This document shows, one piece after another, positions 1 through 8,226 of a DNA stretch of 64,000 nucleotides; the first letter of the stretch is position 1; each line of letters begins with the position of its first letter. The notes under the pieces are model-generated. The model worked only from the letters and a program-made list of their open reading frames with translations, was not told the origin of the DNA and made no database searches. The stretch lies in the NCBI GenBank assembly GCA_001870995.2, contig MLAV02000020.1, positions 1 to 64,000 of the forward strand. Direction: 5' to 3'. The stretch comes from Chitinophaga sp. CB10 (GTDB lineage: Bacteria; Bacteroidota; Bacteroidia; Chitinophagales; Chitinophagaceae). Made by a program: the position numbers and the translations under genes.

Positions 1-102
1 GATCCTAAATCAGTTCTTAACTATATTTGATAAAAGGGTGAGAATATAATTATCAATTTGATTCCCCGGTTTTAAAGTTTACACACTTTGTGAGACAGTC
101 CC
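1..102 (+). mobile_element. Right end of an IS256-like insertion sequence (partial)
   Basis: The window opens inside what looks like the right end of an IS element. Seen: a short open frame ending at 47-49, then a sequence at 76-102 which, read inward from the end on the minus strand, begins GGGACTGTCTCACAAAG and continues GTGTAAACT. Known: IS256-type terminal repeats are commonly of this kind. Inferred: the element boundary is near 102 and the target duplication would begin about 103. The other end lies outside the window, so neither the inverted repeat nor a target duplication can be checked here. Confidence 0.45.
2..49 (+). CDS. C-terminal end of an IS256-family (mutator-type) transposase, partial
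   Basis: Frame 2 reads ILNQFLTIFDKRVRI and then TAA at 47-49. The pattern of a tryptophan- or leucine-rich stretch followed by LNQF..IF..R resembles the extreme C-terminus of IS256-family transposases. Only 15 residues are visible, so the family call rests on this ending together with the terminal-repeat-like sequence at 76-102. The DDE catalytic domain would lie to the left of the window. Confidence 0.4.
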   Translation: MLNQFLTIFDKRVRI

Positions 103-752
103 TTAAAGATAATTTCTGATCAGATTTTATTCACTAAAAGTATTTTTCACTTTCCCAAATCTCACTTGTTTATGTACTTTACATAGCAGTTCCTACTCTA
201 AAGTAAGGTAGGAACTTGTCTATTCTCTTTAAACTTATTGTAATGGCTTAAAAAATTTATAGCCTGTGTCCAGACGATCTGCGTTTCATAATACGTGGAT
301 TTCAGATAAAAAAGAGACTATTTGTGCCAAACAACTCCCATCTGGGGTACTTAAAACCGTCGCAACTATTTGAAAGACAGTAGATTAGCGACGGTTTTTT
401 TATGCCCGGATTTTTGGGTTTTCTCTCCTGATTTACGCGCTGTTTTTTTTAGTTACGCGTTTAACTCCTGTCTGTTTTAAAGATGCTGTCAGCCTTAACT
501 AACCCGGGCAGCAATTTATTTTTTTCAGCATGATTCGATATGAAAGTAGCGGGCAATAGCCTTATATCCGCGATGCAGGATATATGCCGCAACTCTACCA
601 TTGATTTTGTACCTTGTTCGCAAACCCTGTGAGTATAAAGCATGCGGCTACCACCCTGTAGCAGGATGCGCGCGAAAGTAACCGTCGATGGTTTAAGAGA
701 CAGTTAACACCACGGTACCCGTGTACCGTAATTTTTATATCACCCGTAATAA
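103..752. other. Gene-free, AT-rich spacer between the IS end and the GH39 gene
   Basis: I see no credible gene here; a 60-codon minus-strand frame at 461-643 has no recognisable features. The stretch holds a perfect 9-bp stem at 188-196/208-216 (AGTTCCTAC with GTAGGAACT), the strong terminator at 354-401, and a 6-bp palindrome at 711-728 (ACGGTA/TACCGT) just upstream of the GH39 start. TAATTTTT near 730 is one mismatch from the TAnnTTTG promoter element and could serve that gene. Confidence 0.5.
354..401 (+). terminator. Rho-independent terminator
   Basis: Inverted repeat AAACCGTCGC (354-363) and GCGACGGTTT (388-397) with a 24-nt loop, running into a tract of T residues to 401. No complete plus-strand gene precedes it in the window, so it may end transcription from the IS element or from a gene interrupted by it. 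Confidence 0.7.
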
Positions 753-2444
753 ATGATCATGCAGAAGTACCTCTTACATTTTTCTATCCTCCTGATGCTG
801 TTACCCGCATTGCGTGGAAACGGGCAGGACACCCTGTTAATGAGTGTGGATACCCGCAAAAGTAAAGGGCCGTTAAAACCAATATGGGCCTGGTTTGGCT
901 ACGATGAGCCGAACTATACCTATATGAAGGACGGAAAGAAATTACTCACAGAAATTGCCGCTTTAAGCAAAGTGCCGGTATATGTGCGCGTACATAGTTT
1001 ACTGGTAACCGGTGATGGCACAGCCGCATTGAAATGGGGCTCTACCAACGCCTATACGGAAGATGCCAATGGCAACCCGGTGTATAACTGGACCATCATC
1101 GATAAGATATTCGACACGTTTATAGAGCGGGGCATGAAACCCATTGCGCAAATAGGTTTTATGCCGGAAGCATTGTCTGTAAAACCATCGCCTTACCGGC
1201 ATCATTGGCAGCCGGACAAGTTTAATGATATGTTTACCGGCTGGGCTTATCCGCCGAAGGATTATAAAAAATTTGCCGCGCTGGTATATGAATGGGTGAA
1301 GCATTCCGTGGCGCGTTACGGCAAGGCAGAAGTGGAAAACTGGTATTGGGAATTATGGAACGAGCCGAATATCGATTACTGGAAAGGCACTACAGAAGAG
1401 TACATTAAGTTGTATGATTACACTGCCGACGCAGTAAAACGGGCATTGCCCACTGCCAGGATCGGCGGACCGGAAGTGACAGGCCCCAACTGGGATGTAT
1501 CGGCGAAGTTCCTCAAAGCCTTCCTGGATCACGTTGTAAGCGGAAAGAATTACGCCACGGGAAAAACAGGGGCGCCGCTGGATGTGATCACTTTTCACGC
1601 CAAAGGCTCGCCCAAGGTGGTTGATGGCCATGTCCAGATGAATATCGCTGCGCAGCTGCGGGATATTGACAAAGGCTTTGAAATAATAGCCGGGTATCCA
1701 TCGCTGAAAAAGCTGCCCGTGATTATCGGCGAATCGGATCCTGAAGGATGCGCTGCCTGCTCCGAAGCGACTCACCCCTCCAATGCTTACCGCAATGGCA
1801 CTATGTATTCCAGCTATACAGCAGCTTCTTTTGCGCGGAAGTACGACCTGGCGGCCGCCCGCGGTATCAACCTGGCAGGCGCGGTAACCTGGGCTTTTGA
1901 GTTTGAGAACCAGCCCTGGTTTGCGGGCTTCCGTGACCTTGCCACCAATGGCGTGGATAAACCGGTGCTGAATGTGTTCCGCATGTTTGGCCTGATGCAG
2001 GGCGAGCGACTGGAAGTAAGCGGGCAAACGAACTACAATTACCGGCAGATACTCGACAGCAGCGTACGGGGAGCCAAACGGGATGTGAATGCATTGGCTT
2101 CCGGCGATGCGCATAGCGCCAGCGTAATGGTGTGGAATTATCACGACGACAATATCATTCCTGCACAGGCATCTCCCGTAAAAATAAAAGTAAAAGGGTT
2201 GCCTGCCACCCGTGTATTACTGAAACATTACCGGATCGACGCCTCCCATAGCAACGCTTATGAGGTATGGAAAAAGATGGGATCGCCACAGCAACCCGAT
2301 GCTCAGCAAATTGCCCGGTTGGAACGCGCCGGGCAACTGGAGGCCATCACTTCACCGGAATGGGTGCTTCCCCGTAACGGCGAAATTGTTTTAAATACAG
2401 ACCTTCCCGGACAGGGAGTATCGTTGCTGCAATTAACGTGGTAA
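753..2444 (+). CDS. Secreted glycoside hydrolase family 39-like enzyme (beta-xylosidase type)
   Basis: A 563-residue protein with a Sec signal peptide (about residues 1-24, hydrophobic core SILLMLLPAL) followed by a TIM-barrel of clan GH-A type. The motif WELWNEPN places the likely acid/base Glu at residue 204; VIIGESDPEG places the likely nucleophile Glu at 327. This spacing and the DVITFHAKG stretch between them fit GH39 xylosidases; other GH-A families cannot be fully excluded. A C-terminal beta-sandwich (about 430-563) is normal for GH39. Expected role is exo-hydrolysis of xylose-containing oligosaccharides in the periplasm. ATG 753 and ATG 759 are both possible starts and give the same signal peptide. 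It is a single transcription unit closed by the hairpin at 2461-2487, with no SusCD pair beside it. Confidence 0.8.
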   Translation: MIMQKYLLHFSILLMLLPALRGNGQDTLLMSVDTRKSKGPLKPIWAWFGYDEPNYTYMKDGKKLLTEIAALSKVPVYVRVHSLLVTGDGTAALKWGSTNAYTEDANGNPVYNWTIIDKIFDTFIERGMKPIAQIGFMPEALSVKPSPYRHHWQPDKFNDMFTGWAYPPKDYKKFAALVYEWVKHSVARYGKAEVENWYWELWNEPNIDYWKGTTEEYIKLYDYTADAVKRALPTARIGGPEVTGPNWDVSAKFLKAFLDHVVSGKNYATGKTGAPLDVITFHAKGSPKVVDGHVQMNIAAQLRDIDKGFEIIAGYPSLKKLPVIIGESDPEGCAACSEATHPSNAYRNGTMYSSYTAASFARKYDLAAARGINLAGAVTWAFEFENQPWFAGFRDLATNGVDKPVLNVFRMFGLMQGERLEVSGQTNYNYRQILDSSVRGAKRDVNALASGDAHSASVMVWNYHDDNIIPAQASPVKIKVKGLPATRVLLKHYRIDASHSNAYEVWKKMGSPQQPDAQQIARLERAGQLEAITSPEWVLPRNGEIVLNTDLPGQGVSLLQLTW

Positions 2445-2460
2445 TGTATAAATTTACTAC

Positions 2461-2487
2461 CCTGCAGCTATTGCTGCAGGTTTTTTT
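2461..2487 (+). terminator. Rho-independent terminator after the GH39 gene
   Basis: Perfect 8-bp stem CCTGCAGC/GCTGCAGG with a TATT loop followed by seven T residues, 17 nt past the stop codon. Confidence 0.9.
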
Positions 2488-2519
2488 CTTCAGGTGTTAT
2501 TCCGGCATCCAACGGGCTG

Positions 2520-3074
2520 TCAATATTTTCTAATGCGGTTAAGCCCCAGGCCCACCAACTGTAATAGCATGGCCAGGAAAGTTAGTCCCAGCAGCAATCC
2601 TTTAAGATTCGTGCAAACAGCAGTTAGTTTCCAAACACCCGTTGAAATTAATTCCTTATTTACAAGCATACCGATAATTCCAATATCTTCAATAAGATCA
2701 AAAATGCCGGCGAACACAGGCAACAATAAGCTGTAGCTAAGGACGCTGTTCCATTGATCATTTTTTAGCAGCAACCTGATAATTATCGTTGTAAAAGTGA
2801 GGACATATAAGCATATAAAAGGGATGTCGGCAAATAACTCCATTGACAGATAGGCTTTCCTCCCATTGTTTCCTAGTTTATCGAACAACTGATGCACATA
2901 CGCTGCATCATAGCCGCCAAAACTTGTGTCTAACAGTTGCATGTTTCCAATTAATTTCTGCAAATTTGGAATGAGCACAAATGTTAGTATTGTAAATAAA
3001 ATGACCATGGGTATGGCGGAAACCCAAACGGGTACTCTTGTTGAAATGTTCCTGATCTTTTGCTTTATAATCAT
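2520..3074 (-). CDS. Small integral membrane protein of unknown function
   Basis: 184 residues with four predicted membrane helices: about 18-38 (VSAIPMVILFTILTFVLI), 82-103, 110-140 and 150-177. I do not recognise a family and see no catalytic motif. The N-terminus MIIKQKIRNIS is basic, consistent with a cytoplasmic start. It converges with the GH39 gene and diverges from the LuxR-type regulator at 3192 across 117 bp, so it could be a target of that regulator, but nothing in the sequence proves this. Confidence 0.6.
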   Translation of the reverse strand: MIIKQKIRNISTRVPVWVSAIPMVILFTILTFVLIPNLQKLIGNMQLLDTSFGGYDAAYVHQLFDKLGNNGRKAYLSMELFADIPFICLYVLTFTTIIIRLLLKNDQWNSVLSYSLLLPVFAGIFDLIEDIGIIGMLVNKELISTGVWKLTAVCTNLKGLLLGLTFLAMLLQLVGLGLNRIRKY

Positions 3075-3191
3075 ATCCGCAATTTTATATGGATCGCTTT
3101 GATTCCGTGGTGGTTGTTTTTATGGAGAAACTGAATTATCAATTACCTTCGCAAAGATATCCTGTACCCGTGCGAACAGAAATAGTAATAA

Positions 3192-3962
3192 ATGACCATT
3201 TTTATGAAGAAAGCCACTCCTTCTCTTAATGAAGTTTTCAACCAGGCTTTTGACAGTGAGCTTGACCCTAAGATGTCCCTGGAAAAGTACAAACATGTAG
3301 CTTTCATTTTTTCTGTCTTACAAAATTCAACTGCTGTGCTGACAGATTTAAAGACCAGAAAGAGCTATATATATCATGGGGCATTGTCTGCCTACCTTGG
3401 CATTGGAGAAAAAATGACCACCGAACTCCAGGATGCTGTATGGGAAGAAAGCATTCTTACCTTCATCCATCCGGATGACCTCAGGGCGAAGCAGGCTATG
3501 GAACTGAAGCTCTTTCATTATATTAAAAGTAAGCCTCCGGAGGACCGACTAAATTATTACCTCGTCATGAAAATAAAAGCGAGGGCGAAAAATCAATCCT
3601 ATATCCCGCTGGAACTGAAAGTTTATTATGCATCATCATCGGATAGCATCCAACTTGCGTTAAACATTTACAGCTTCACTTCATCCAATTACGGCGATGC
3701 TGTAATGCCTGGTGTAATTATCAACTCCAGCAACGGTGAAGTGTTGTCCGGTGCGGACCTCCGTTTTAAAAACATACTGACAAAACGGGAAGCTGAAATC
3801 CTGAAGGAGATTGCCAAAGGCAGTGCCAGCAAGGAGATTTCTGAAAAGCTGTGCATCAGTAAAAACACGGTGGATCGACACAGGCAGAATATCATTGAGA
3901 AGTTGTGTGTCAAGAACTCCGCTGAGGCCTGCCACGCTGCAATGCTAATGGGAATCATTTAA
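3192..3962 (+). CDS. LuxR-type transcriptional regulator with N-terminal PAS-like domain
   Basis: 256 residues. The N-terminal two thirds has the pattern of Bacteroidota PAS-like sensory modules (FIHPDDLRAKQAMELKLFHYI). The C-terminus is a classic LuxR/NarL helix-turn-helix: LTKREAEILKEIAKG at about 195, then SASKEISEKLCISKNTVDRH as the recognition helix region. There is no phosphoacceptor receiver domain, so it probably responds to a ligand or protein rather than to phosphorylation. ATG 3192 was chosen; ATG 3204 (MKKATPS) is an alternative. It is divergent from the membrane protein at 2520-3074 and its target is unknown. Confidence 0.75.
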   Translation: MTIFMKKATPSLNEVFNQAFDSELDPKMSLEKYKHVAFIFSVLQNSTAVLTDLKTRKSYIYHGALSAYLGIGEKMTTELQDAVWEESILTFIHPDDLRAKQAMELKLFHYIKSKPPEDRLNYYLVMKIKARAKNQSYIPLELKVYYASSSDSIQLALNIYSFTSSNYGDAVMPGVIINSSNGEVLSGADLRFKNILTKREAEILKEIAKGSASKEISEKLCISKNTVDRHRQNIIEKLCVKNSAEACHAAMLMGII

Positions 3963-4061
3963 AGAGGGCCGCAATTTTGTTAAACCCGGCCAGCCGGCAA
4001 CTGAGCTAACCAACAAACCAATTTGAGCCAATCAGCAAACCTGTTGCATCAGTTTATGTAC

Positions 4062-4069
4062 TACTTTTG
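4062..4069 (+). promoter_or_regulatory. TAnnTTTG -7 element upstream of the AraC-SDR chimera
   Basis: TACTTTTG is an exact match to the Bacteroidota -7 consensus TAnnTTTG, 32 nt before ATG 4102. The best -33 TTG (4044-4046) is only 15 nt away, shorter than the usual 17-23. Confidence 0.4.
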
Positions 4070-4101
4070 GGTTGTCAATAAACGCAGCGATGCAATAAAT
4101 T

Positions 4102-4839
4102 ATGGACAAGCTGACCATCCAACGTTCCCGGATTGCTTATTACTCCTACAGTACTATCAACAAGGAAGGCGAACATTTTATAGCAGAACACGCACTGAGC
4201 TATTTACTGGCCGGCTCCCAGGAATTTTATGAAGACGACAACAAGCATTTATTTAAAGCAGGCGATATCAGGCTGTTTGCAAAGGATCAATTAGGCAGGT
4301 TCATTAAGATTCCGCCGCCAGGCGGGGAGTTTATTGTAGTCACAGTACGGCTGGACCGCGATACGTTACTGGATATGAGCGCAGCGTTGCAACTGACTGC
4401 AAGGGGAATTTATAAGGGATCCCGTGTGCTAAAACTGCCGCGTGTGCCTTTATTACTGAATTATTTTCACTCGCTGCAACCATATTACAATATTGAGCAG
4501 CGGCCAAGCGACGCAGTGATTGAAAACATCACCAGCGACCTTGCTTCCTTGACGAAACACCAGGATGAATCCTGGGAATTGTACAAGGCAAAGTCAATCT
4601 CCTATGGTCCTTCAAAAACGGCATTAAATGCTTACACGGTTGCATTAGCTTACCAGTATAAAGACAAAGGGTTTAAGATTAATTGCGTTACACCAGGCTG
4701 GACCTCTACAGATTTCAATGGTCATAGCGGAGGCAAATCCGCCGCAGAGAATTGCATTAACCTGGCCAAATATGCTATGCTGGATGCAAACGGCCCTACC
4801 GGCCAGTATTTTGGCGAAGAGGGACCTATGCCGTGGTAA
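4102..4839 (+). CDS. Chimeric gene: AraC-regulator N-terminal domain joined to C-terminal half of a short-chain dehydrogenase
   Basis: An intact 245-codon frame made of two unrelated halves. Residues 1 to about 137 read as the ligand-binding cupin of an AraC-family regulator (EHALSYLLAGSQEFYEDD, KAGDIRLFAKDQLGRFIK). From about 140 on it reads as the second half of a classical SDR: NITSDLASLT corresponds to the catalytic-serine strand, then YGPSK (Tyr168, Lys172) is the YxxxK active site, followed by INCVTPGWTSTDFNGH and the C-terminal cofactor/substrate region ending PMPW. The AraC DNA-binding helices and the SDR Rossmann nucleotide-binding half (TGxxxGxG) are both absent. SDR and AraC genes often sit next to each other in this phylum, so an in-frame deletion joining neighbours is the simplest explanation. 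The product is probably non-functional in both roles. The junction is about 4510-4530. Confidence 0.75.
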   Translation: MDKLTIQRSRIAYYSYSTINKEGEHFIAEHALSYLLAGSQEFYEDDNKHLFKAGDIRLFAKDQLGRFIKIPPPGGEFIVVTVRLDRDTLLDMSAALQLTARGIYKGSRVLKLPRVPLLLNYFHSLQPYYNIEQRPSDAVIENITSDLASLTKHQDESWELYKAKSISYGPSKTALNAYTVALAYQYKDKGFKINCVTPGWTSTDFNGHSGGKSAAENCINLAKYAMLDANGPTGQYFGEEGPMPW

Positions 4840-4918
4840 TCCGCTGTATCCGGGCGTTCTGGCAAATGGATAAATATAGGAAAGCGCCTGGCAACCTTCC
4901 GGCTGCTTTTCTACAATA

Positions 4919-4962
4919 TCTACCGGTTTGGTACCGCGCATGCATACAGGGCAGAATAGCAA
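4919..4962 (-). pseudogene. Fragment duplicating part of the neighbouring MG2-type gene
   Basis: Read on the minus strand from 4962 this encodes LLFCPVCMRGTKPV, matching MLNCPVCMHGTKPV inside the adjacent gene. At DNA level 4920-4954 and 5371-5405 agree at 33 of 35 positions in the same orientation. The fragment begins right after the stop codon of the intact gene and its similarity ends within about 40 bp, so it is a remnant of a tandem paralogue or of a local duplication, not a gene. Confidence 0.65.
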
Positions 4963-4966
4963 CCAG

Positions 4967-7237
4967 CTATTTATTTGTACTGTTCACACTAAATTGAAAC
5001 TTGCCGACGCCAAGGTTCCCTACTTCATTCACCCCTTCTACTATCCCCTGAAATACGCCACGTATATCCGAACAATGGAAACTTACCGTTGCTTCTCCGC
5101 TTTGATCTGTTACAATTACAGGTTTCCACAGCAGCACGTTACGAATATCCGTTCCGGCATAGTCTACGCTGTCAAATTCAGGCTCATAGAATTTCCTGCT
5201 TTGATAGTACCCTTTTGTTACGGTTAACCGGAATTTCTTAAGCAGTTCTTCTTCGGAATATTTCGGGTAGCTGTAAACGACTTTTTGCACATCATTCGGA
5301 CCGAAGCGGAATGGATGCGGCGGTATTTGCCCCTTTCTTTCCGGCTTTAGCTCTGAGTAGGTTTTACCTTCTACCGGCTTGGTACCGTGCATGCATACAG
5401 GGCAGTTAAGCATACCGCAAGCGCCTACGTAATCCGCCACGCCTTCGTACTTTGCAATACTATCTAGCACACCGAGGTATTTGTCACTAAAGCCGGTACC
5501 TTTTCCGCTCACAGTTACTTCCCGGAGGCGCTGCCCGTATTGCAGAAAACCGGTATCCATGGCGGGATGCTGCGGGGGAGCGCTTCTTTCCGCTGTCAGA
5601 TATACAGGATGGTGCGCCAGTTCCGCTTCATTTATAGTTTTGAATGGATTGAAGACCTGAATTTTATGATCTTTCTCTGAAAAGTATTGGATAAAAAAAC
5701 GGGGGGCTGTTGCCAGGTTTTCCGGGCTTAGGTAATACAAGCCGTTACTGTCGGGCATTACAACAGACATAACCTGGCGGTTGTAATTGAACACCATGAG
5801 TGAGGCCGTGTACTTTTCTTTTCCGCTTTTTTTCACGGCGGTTATCTGCAATGGAAGGCTATCACTCAACAGATAAGTTCGGCTGTTCTCCTTTAGCAGG
5901 GTTTCATTCCAGGTATATTGCCGCCACCCCTGGGATAATAACAGCAGGTCCAGCGCTTCCAGCCTGTTTGTATGCGTATCATCGAAATAATAGGAAGGAT
6001 CGTATATCCTGCCCCGTAACTGGGTGGATAAGAGGTAGTAGTTCAGGATATCGCGGCCGTTACGGGGATTGCCGAACAGGCGGTCATGTACCGTCAGGCT
6101 CAGTACAGCGGGTACCGGCTTGCCTTCCGCATTGGTAGTTTTTATTTTTAATGTTACTTTTTCCCGGGGGTGGTATTGTTGCTTCATTTCCTGCATGCTG
6201 ACGTTTAAGCGCTGTTCCGGGCGCAGGAATACCAGGCGTTCCGCCAGCGGGCGCAGTTGATCATCAAAGAGCGTGGCTTCTGCTATACCGGAAGGAACAT
6301 CCGCCAGGGGTATTTTTACAGTGACGCTATCGGCCAGTATAGCGCTGGCTACTGCCTGGGTCATACCGCGTACCTGCAACCTCAGGTAAACTGTTGTTTT
6401 GCCGGGTTGGTTAGACAGTAGTTTAAAAGCGATGCTATCTTTTTCCTGTTTTTCCAGTTGCAGTAATATGCCATTCTCCTGTGCAGGCGGCACGGGGAAT
6501 GTACTGTCCGGATATTCATCCAGCCGGATATGATAAACGGCCTGCTTCTCCGGCGTAAACAGGAAGCGGCCCATGCCGGCATGGGTAGTTTTAAACCGGC
6601 AGATTGGCTTATCAGCTTTGACGAGGGTACCCTTTACCTCCACCGGATCACCGTCAGGGCCTACTGCCTTAAAGGCTACGAGGTTTTGCAGGCCGGCTAT
6701 TAGCTCTCCGCCTTCGGGGAAAACGCCGAATTGCAGCGGTGCCCCGGACGGCGTTGGTTCGGGTGATTTACGGCGGCGGATGGACTGATATTCCTTTACC
6801 ACCTGTAGCCCGGCTACTGCATACATCCTGGATTGCCCGCTGAAGAAGGAATGCGCTGAATATGCTTTCAGCAAGTACTCTCCTTCCGCCAATGTTTCCG
6901 GCAAGTACACGTGGCCGGAAGCCAGGCCATTGCTGATGGGGTACATTTCATTCCAGACAATACTGTCATTATTCTTTTGCTGCAGTTCTACATACAGGGT
7001 TTTATCTGCTTGCGATAAGGTAAAAAATTGCCCGTCCAACGCGAATGCGCTGAACCACAGATCCTCCCCGCTGGCATAAATATCCTTGTCAGTTTTGAGG
7101 TATATGGTAGTAATACCTTGCTTTGGCACGCAGGCGTGCAGCTGTGCGGCCAGTTGATCTAAAGTGGCTTTCCCTGCCTGGGCAAGCCCGTTAATGACTG
7201 CAGCGCATAAGAAAATAAGGATACCTGCCGCTTTCAT
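4967..7237 (-). CDS. Secreted MG2/carboxypeptidase-regulatory-like protein without TonB plug
   Basis: 756 residues with a Sec signal peptide (MKAAGILIFLCAAVINGLAQA). The N-terminal part contains the macroglobulin MG2-like signature common in Bacteroidota (IYLKTDKDIYASGEDLWFSA, about residue 45), followed by repeated beta-sandwich domains (PEGGELIAGLQNLVAFKA; VTLKIKTTNAEGKPV). Related proteins often continue into a TonB receptor plug; here LREVTVSGKG near residue 575 starts such a region, but instead of a plug there is a cysteine motif ACGMLNCPVCMHGTKP (about 605-620) and a final beta-rich domain (VIVTDQSGEATVSFHCSD). Probably periplasmic or surface attached; function unknown. It is the last gene of a minus-strand run from 10309, 38 bp after the TPR gene. 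Confidence 0.65.
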   Translation of the reverse strand: MKAAGILIFLCAAVINGLAQAGKATLDQLAAQLHACVPKQGITTIYLKTDKDIYASGEDLWFSAFALDGQFFTLSQADKTLYVELQQKNNDSIVWNEMYPISNGLASGHVYLPETLAEGEYLLKAYSAHSFFSGQSRMYAVAGLQVVKEYQSIRRRKSPEPTPSGAPLQFGVFPEGGELIAGLQNLVAFKAVGPDGDPVEVKGTLVKADKPICRFKTTHAGMGRFLFTPEKQAVYHIRLDEYPDSTFPVPPAQENGILLQLEKQEKDSIAFKLLSNQPGKTTVYLRLQVRGMTQAVASAILADSVTVKIPLADVPSGIAEATLFDDQLRPLAERLVFLRPEQRLNVSMQEMKQQYHPREKVTLKIKTTNAEGKPVPAVLSLTVHDRLFGNPRNGRDILNYYLLSTQLRGRIYDPSYYFDDTHTNRLEALDLLLLSQGWRQYTWNETLLKENSRTYLLSDSLPLQITAVKKSGKEKYTASLMVFNYNRQVMSVVMPDSNGLYYLSPENLATAPRFFIQYFSEKDHKIQVFNPFKTINEAELAHHPVYLTAERSAPPQHPAMDTGFLQYGQRLREVTVSGKGTGFSDKYLGVLDSIAKYEGVADYVGACGMLNCPVCMHGTKPVEGKTYSELKPERKGQIPPHPFRFGPNDVQKVVYSYPKYSEEELLKKFRLTVTKGYYQSRKFYEPEFDSVDYAGTDIRNVLLWKPVIVTDQSGEATVSFHCSDIRGVFQGIVEGVNEVGNLGVGKFQFSVNSTNK

Positions 7238-7275
7238 AGTGGTAATCAGTTTACCGTATGTGGATGATGTAATTT

Positions 7276-7695
7276 TTATTTTAGCTCATTACGGAGAAGT
7301 TCGAAGTATTCAGGCGGCTGGCCGTCAAAAATATCTTCTCCATCCAGCATGTACGCCCGCATAAAATGTTCTTTGGCCCGGTCTAACTGTTTCCAGGCAT
7401 AGTACACCTGCCCGATACAGAACCAGATATAAGGATTTCCAATGCCGTCAGGCGCTTTAAGGGCTTGCTGGTAGGCGTCCATGGCAGCGTGGAGATCTTC
7501 CAGGTTGAAATGCGCATCGCCTATTGCGGTATAAAGCCAGGTGGCTGCGGACCAATCCAGTTTAGGATTAGGCAACAGGTCCAGTGCCTGCTGGTATTGA
7601 TCCAGCGCTGCGTTATATTCCCCATTCTCCGCGAAAGTATCCCCTTCGACAGAGAGGGCTACAATACGGTCATAAATATCGTCAGCCAGTTCCAT
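7276..7695 (-). CDS. Small TPR protein (paralogue of the upstream gene)
   Basis: 139 residues from ATG 7695. A longer frame exists upstream, but it overlaps the preceding gene, whereas ATG 7695 lies 1 bp after that gene's stop and gives MELADDIYDRI, which aligns with LPDEIYDKF of the neighbour. Two to three tetratricopeptide helices are visible (NGEYNAALDQYQQALDLLP; LHAAMDAYQQALKAP; YYAWKQLDRAKEHFMRAYML). No signal peptide, so cytoplasmic. Small acidic TPR pairs like this sometimes act as immunity or adaptor proteins in this phylum; that role is only a possibility because no toxin gene is present. Confidence 0.65.
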   Translation of the reverse strand: MELADDIYDRIVALSVEGDTFAENGEYNAALDQYQQALDLLPNPKLDWSAATWLYTAIGDAHFNLEDLHAAMDAYQQALKAPDGIGNPYIWFCIGQVYYAWKQLDRAKEHFMRAYMLDGEDIFDGQPPEYFELLRNELK

Positions 7696-7696
7696 A

Positions 7697-8152
7697 TTAT
7701 TTACTACCGGTGTATTTGGCCGGATTTTTAAAGAAGGTGATATATTTTTTATCCTGTTCCTCGAAGCAGCTTCCCTTAGTTTTGTCGTGGGCAACCCGGA
7801 AGTTTTCCAGGGCTTTTTCCGGGTCACCGGCTTCGTAGTACACCTTACCTTTCAGGAACTCCCAGTCTCCCAGGATATCTTTATTCTTCAGGTAATTTCC
7901 CAGGTCTTCCACCCATTTTATTGCATTGGGGTAGTCCCCGATTTTAAGGTAGTTTTCCACCATCCATTCGATCACATTGGAGGCATCGCCGTAATCCTTC
8001 TTCGGTTCAGGGATCATGGCCAGGCAGCGTTCATACTTTTCGAAGGAGGATTGATATTTTTTGTTTACAAAGTCTTCGTAGGCTTCATCGCTTAACGCAT
8101 CAAATTTATCATAAATCTCATCGGGTAAATCAAGGTATTTTTCAATTGCCAT
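7697..8152 (-). CDS. Small TPR protein
   Basis: 151 residues, cytoplasmic, acidic. TPR-like helices are visible: YEDFVNKKYQSSFEKYERCLAMIP, YLKIGDYPNAIKWVEDLGNYL and YYEAGDPEKALENFRVAHD. It shares the N-terminal pattern DEIYDKFDALS with the next gene (DDIYDRIVALS) and the same order of helices, so the two are likely tandem paralogues. The stop codon is 1 bp from the next start, implying translational coupling. Function unknown. Confidence 0.65.
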   Translation of the reverse strand: MAIEKYLDLPDEIYDKFDALSDEAYEDFVNKKYQSSFEKYERCLAMIPEPKKDYGDASNVIEWMVENYLKIGDYPNAIKWVEDLGNYLKNKDILGDWEFLKGKVYYEAGDPEKALENFRVAHDKTKGSCFEEQDKKYITFFKNPAKYTGSK

Positions 8153-8226
8153 ATGGATAATGTTTTCGGGTTAATATATGGTTATGTCAAGATTAAAAAG
8201 GTACAAACGCGGCCATTCCCTGATAC

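Noticed and set aside
461..643. 60-codon minus-strand ORF
   Set aside because: No signal, no family pattern and no promoter; it lies in an AT-rich spacer.
4645..4918. Remainder of the minus-strand frame following the duplicated fragment
   Set aside because: Similarity to the MG2-type gene stops after about 15 codons; the remaining frame is antisense to the AraC-SDR chimera.
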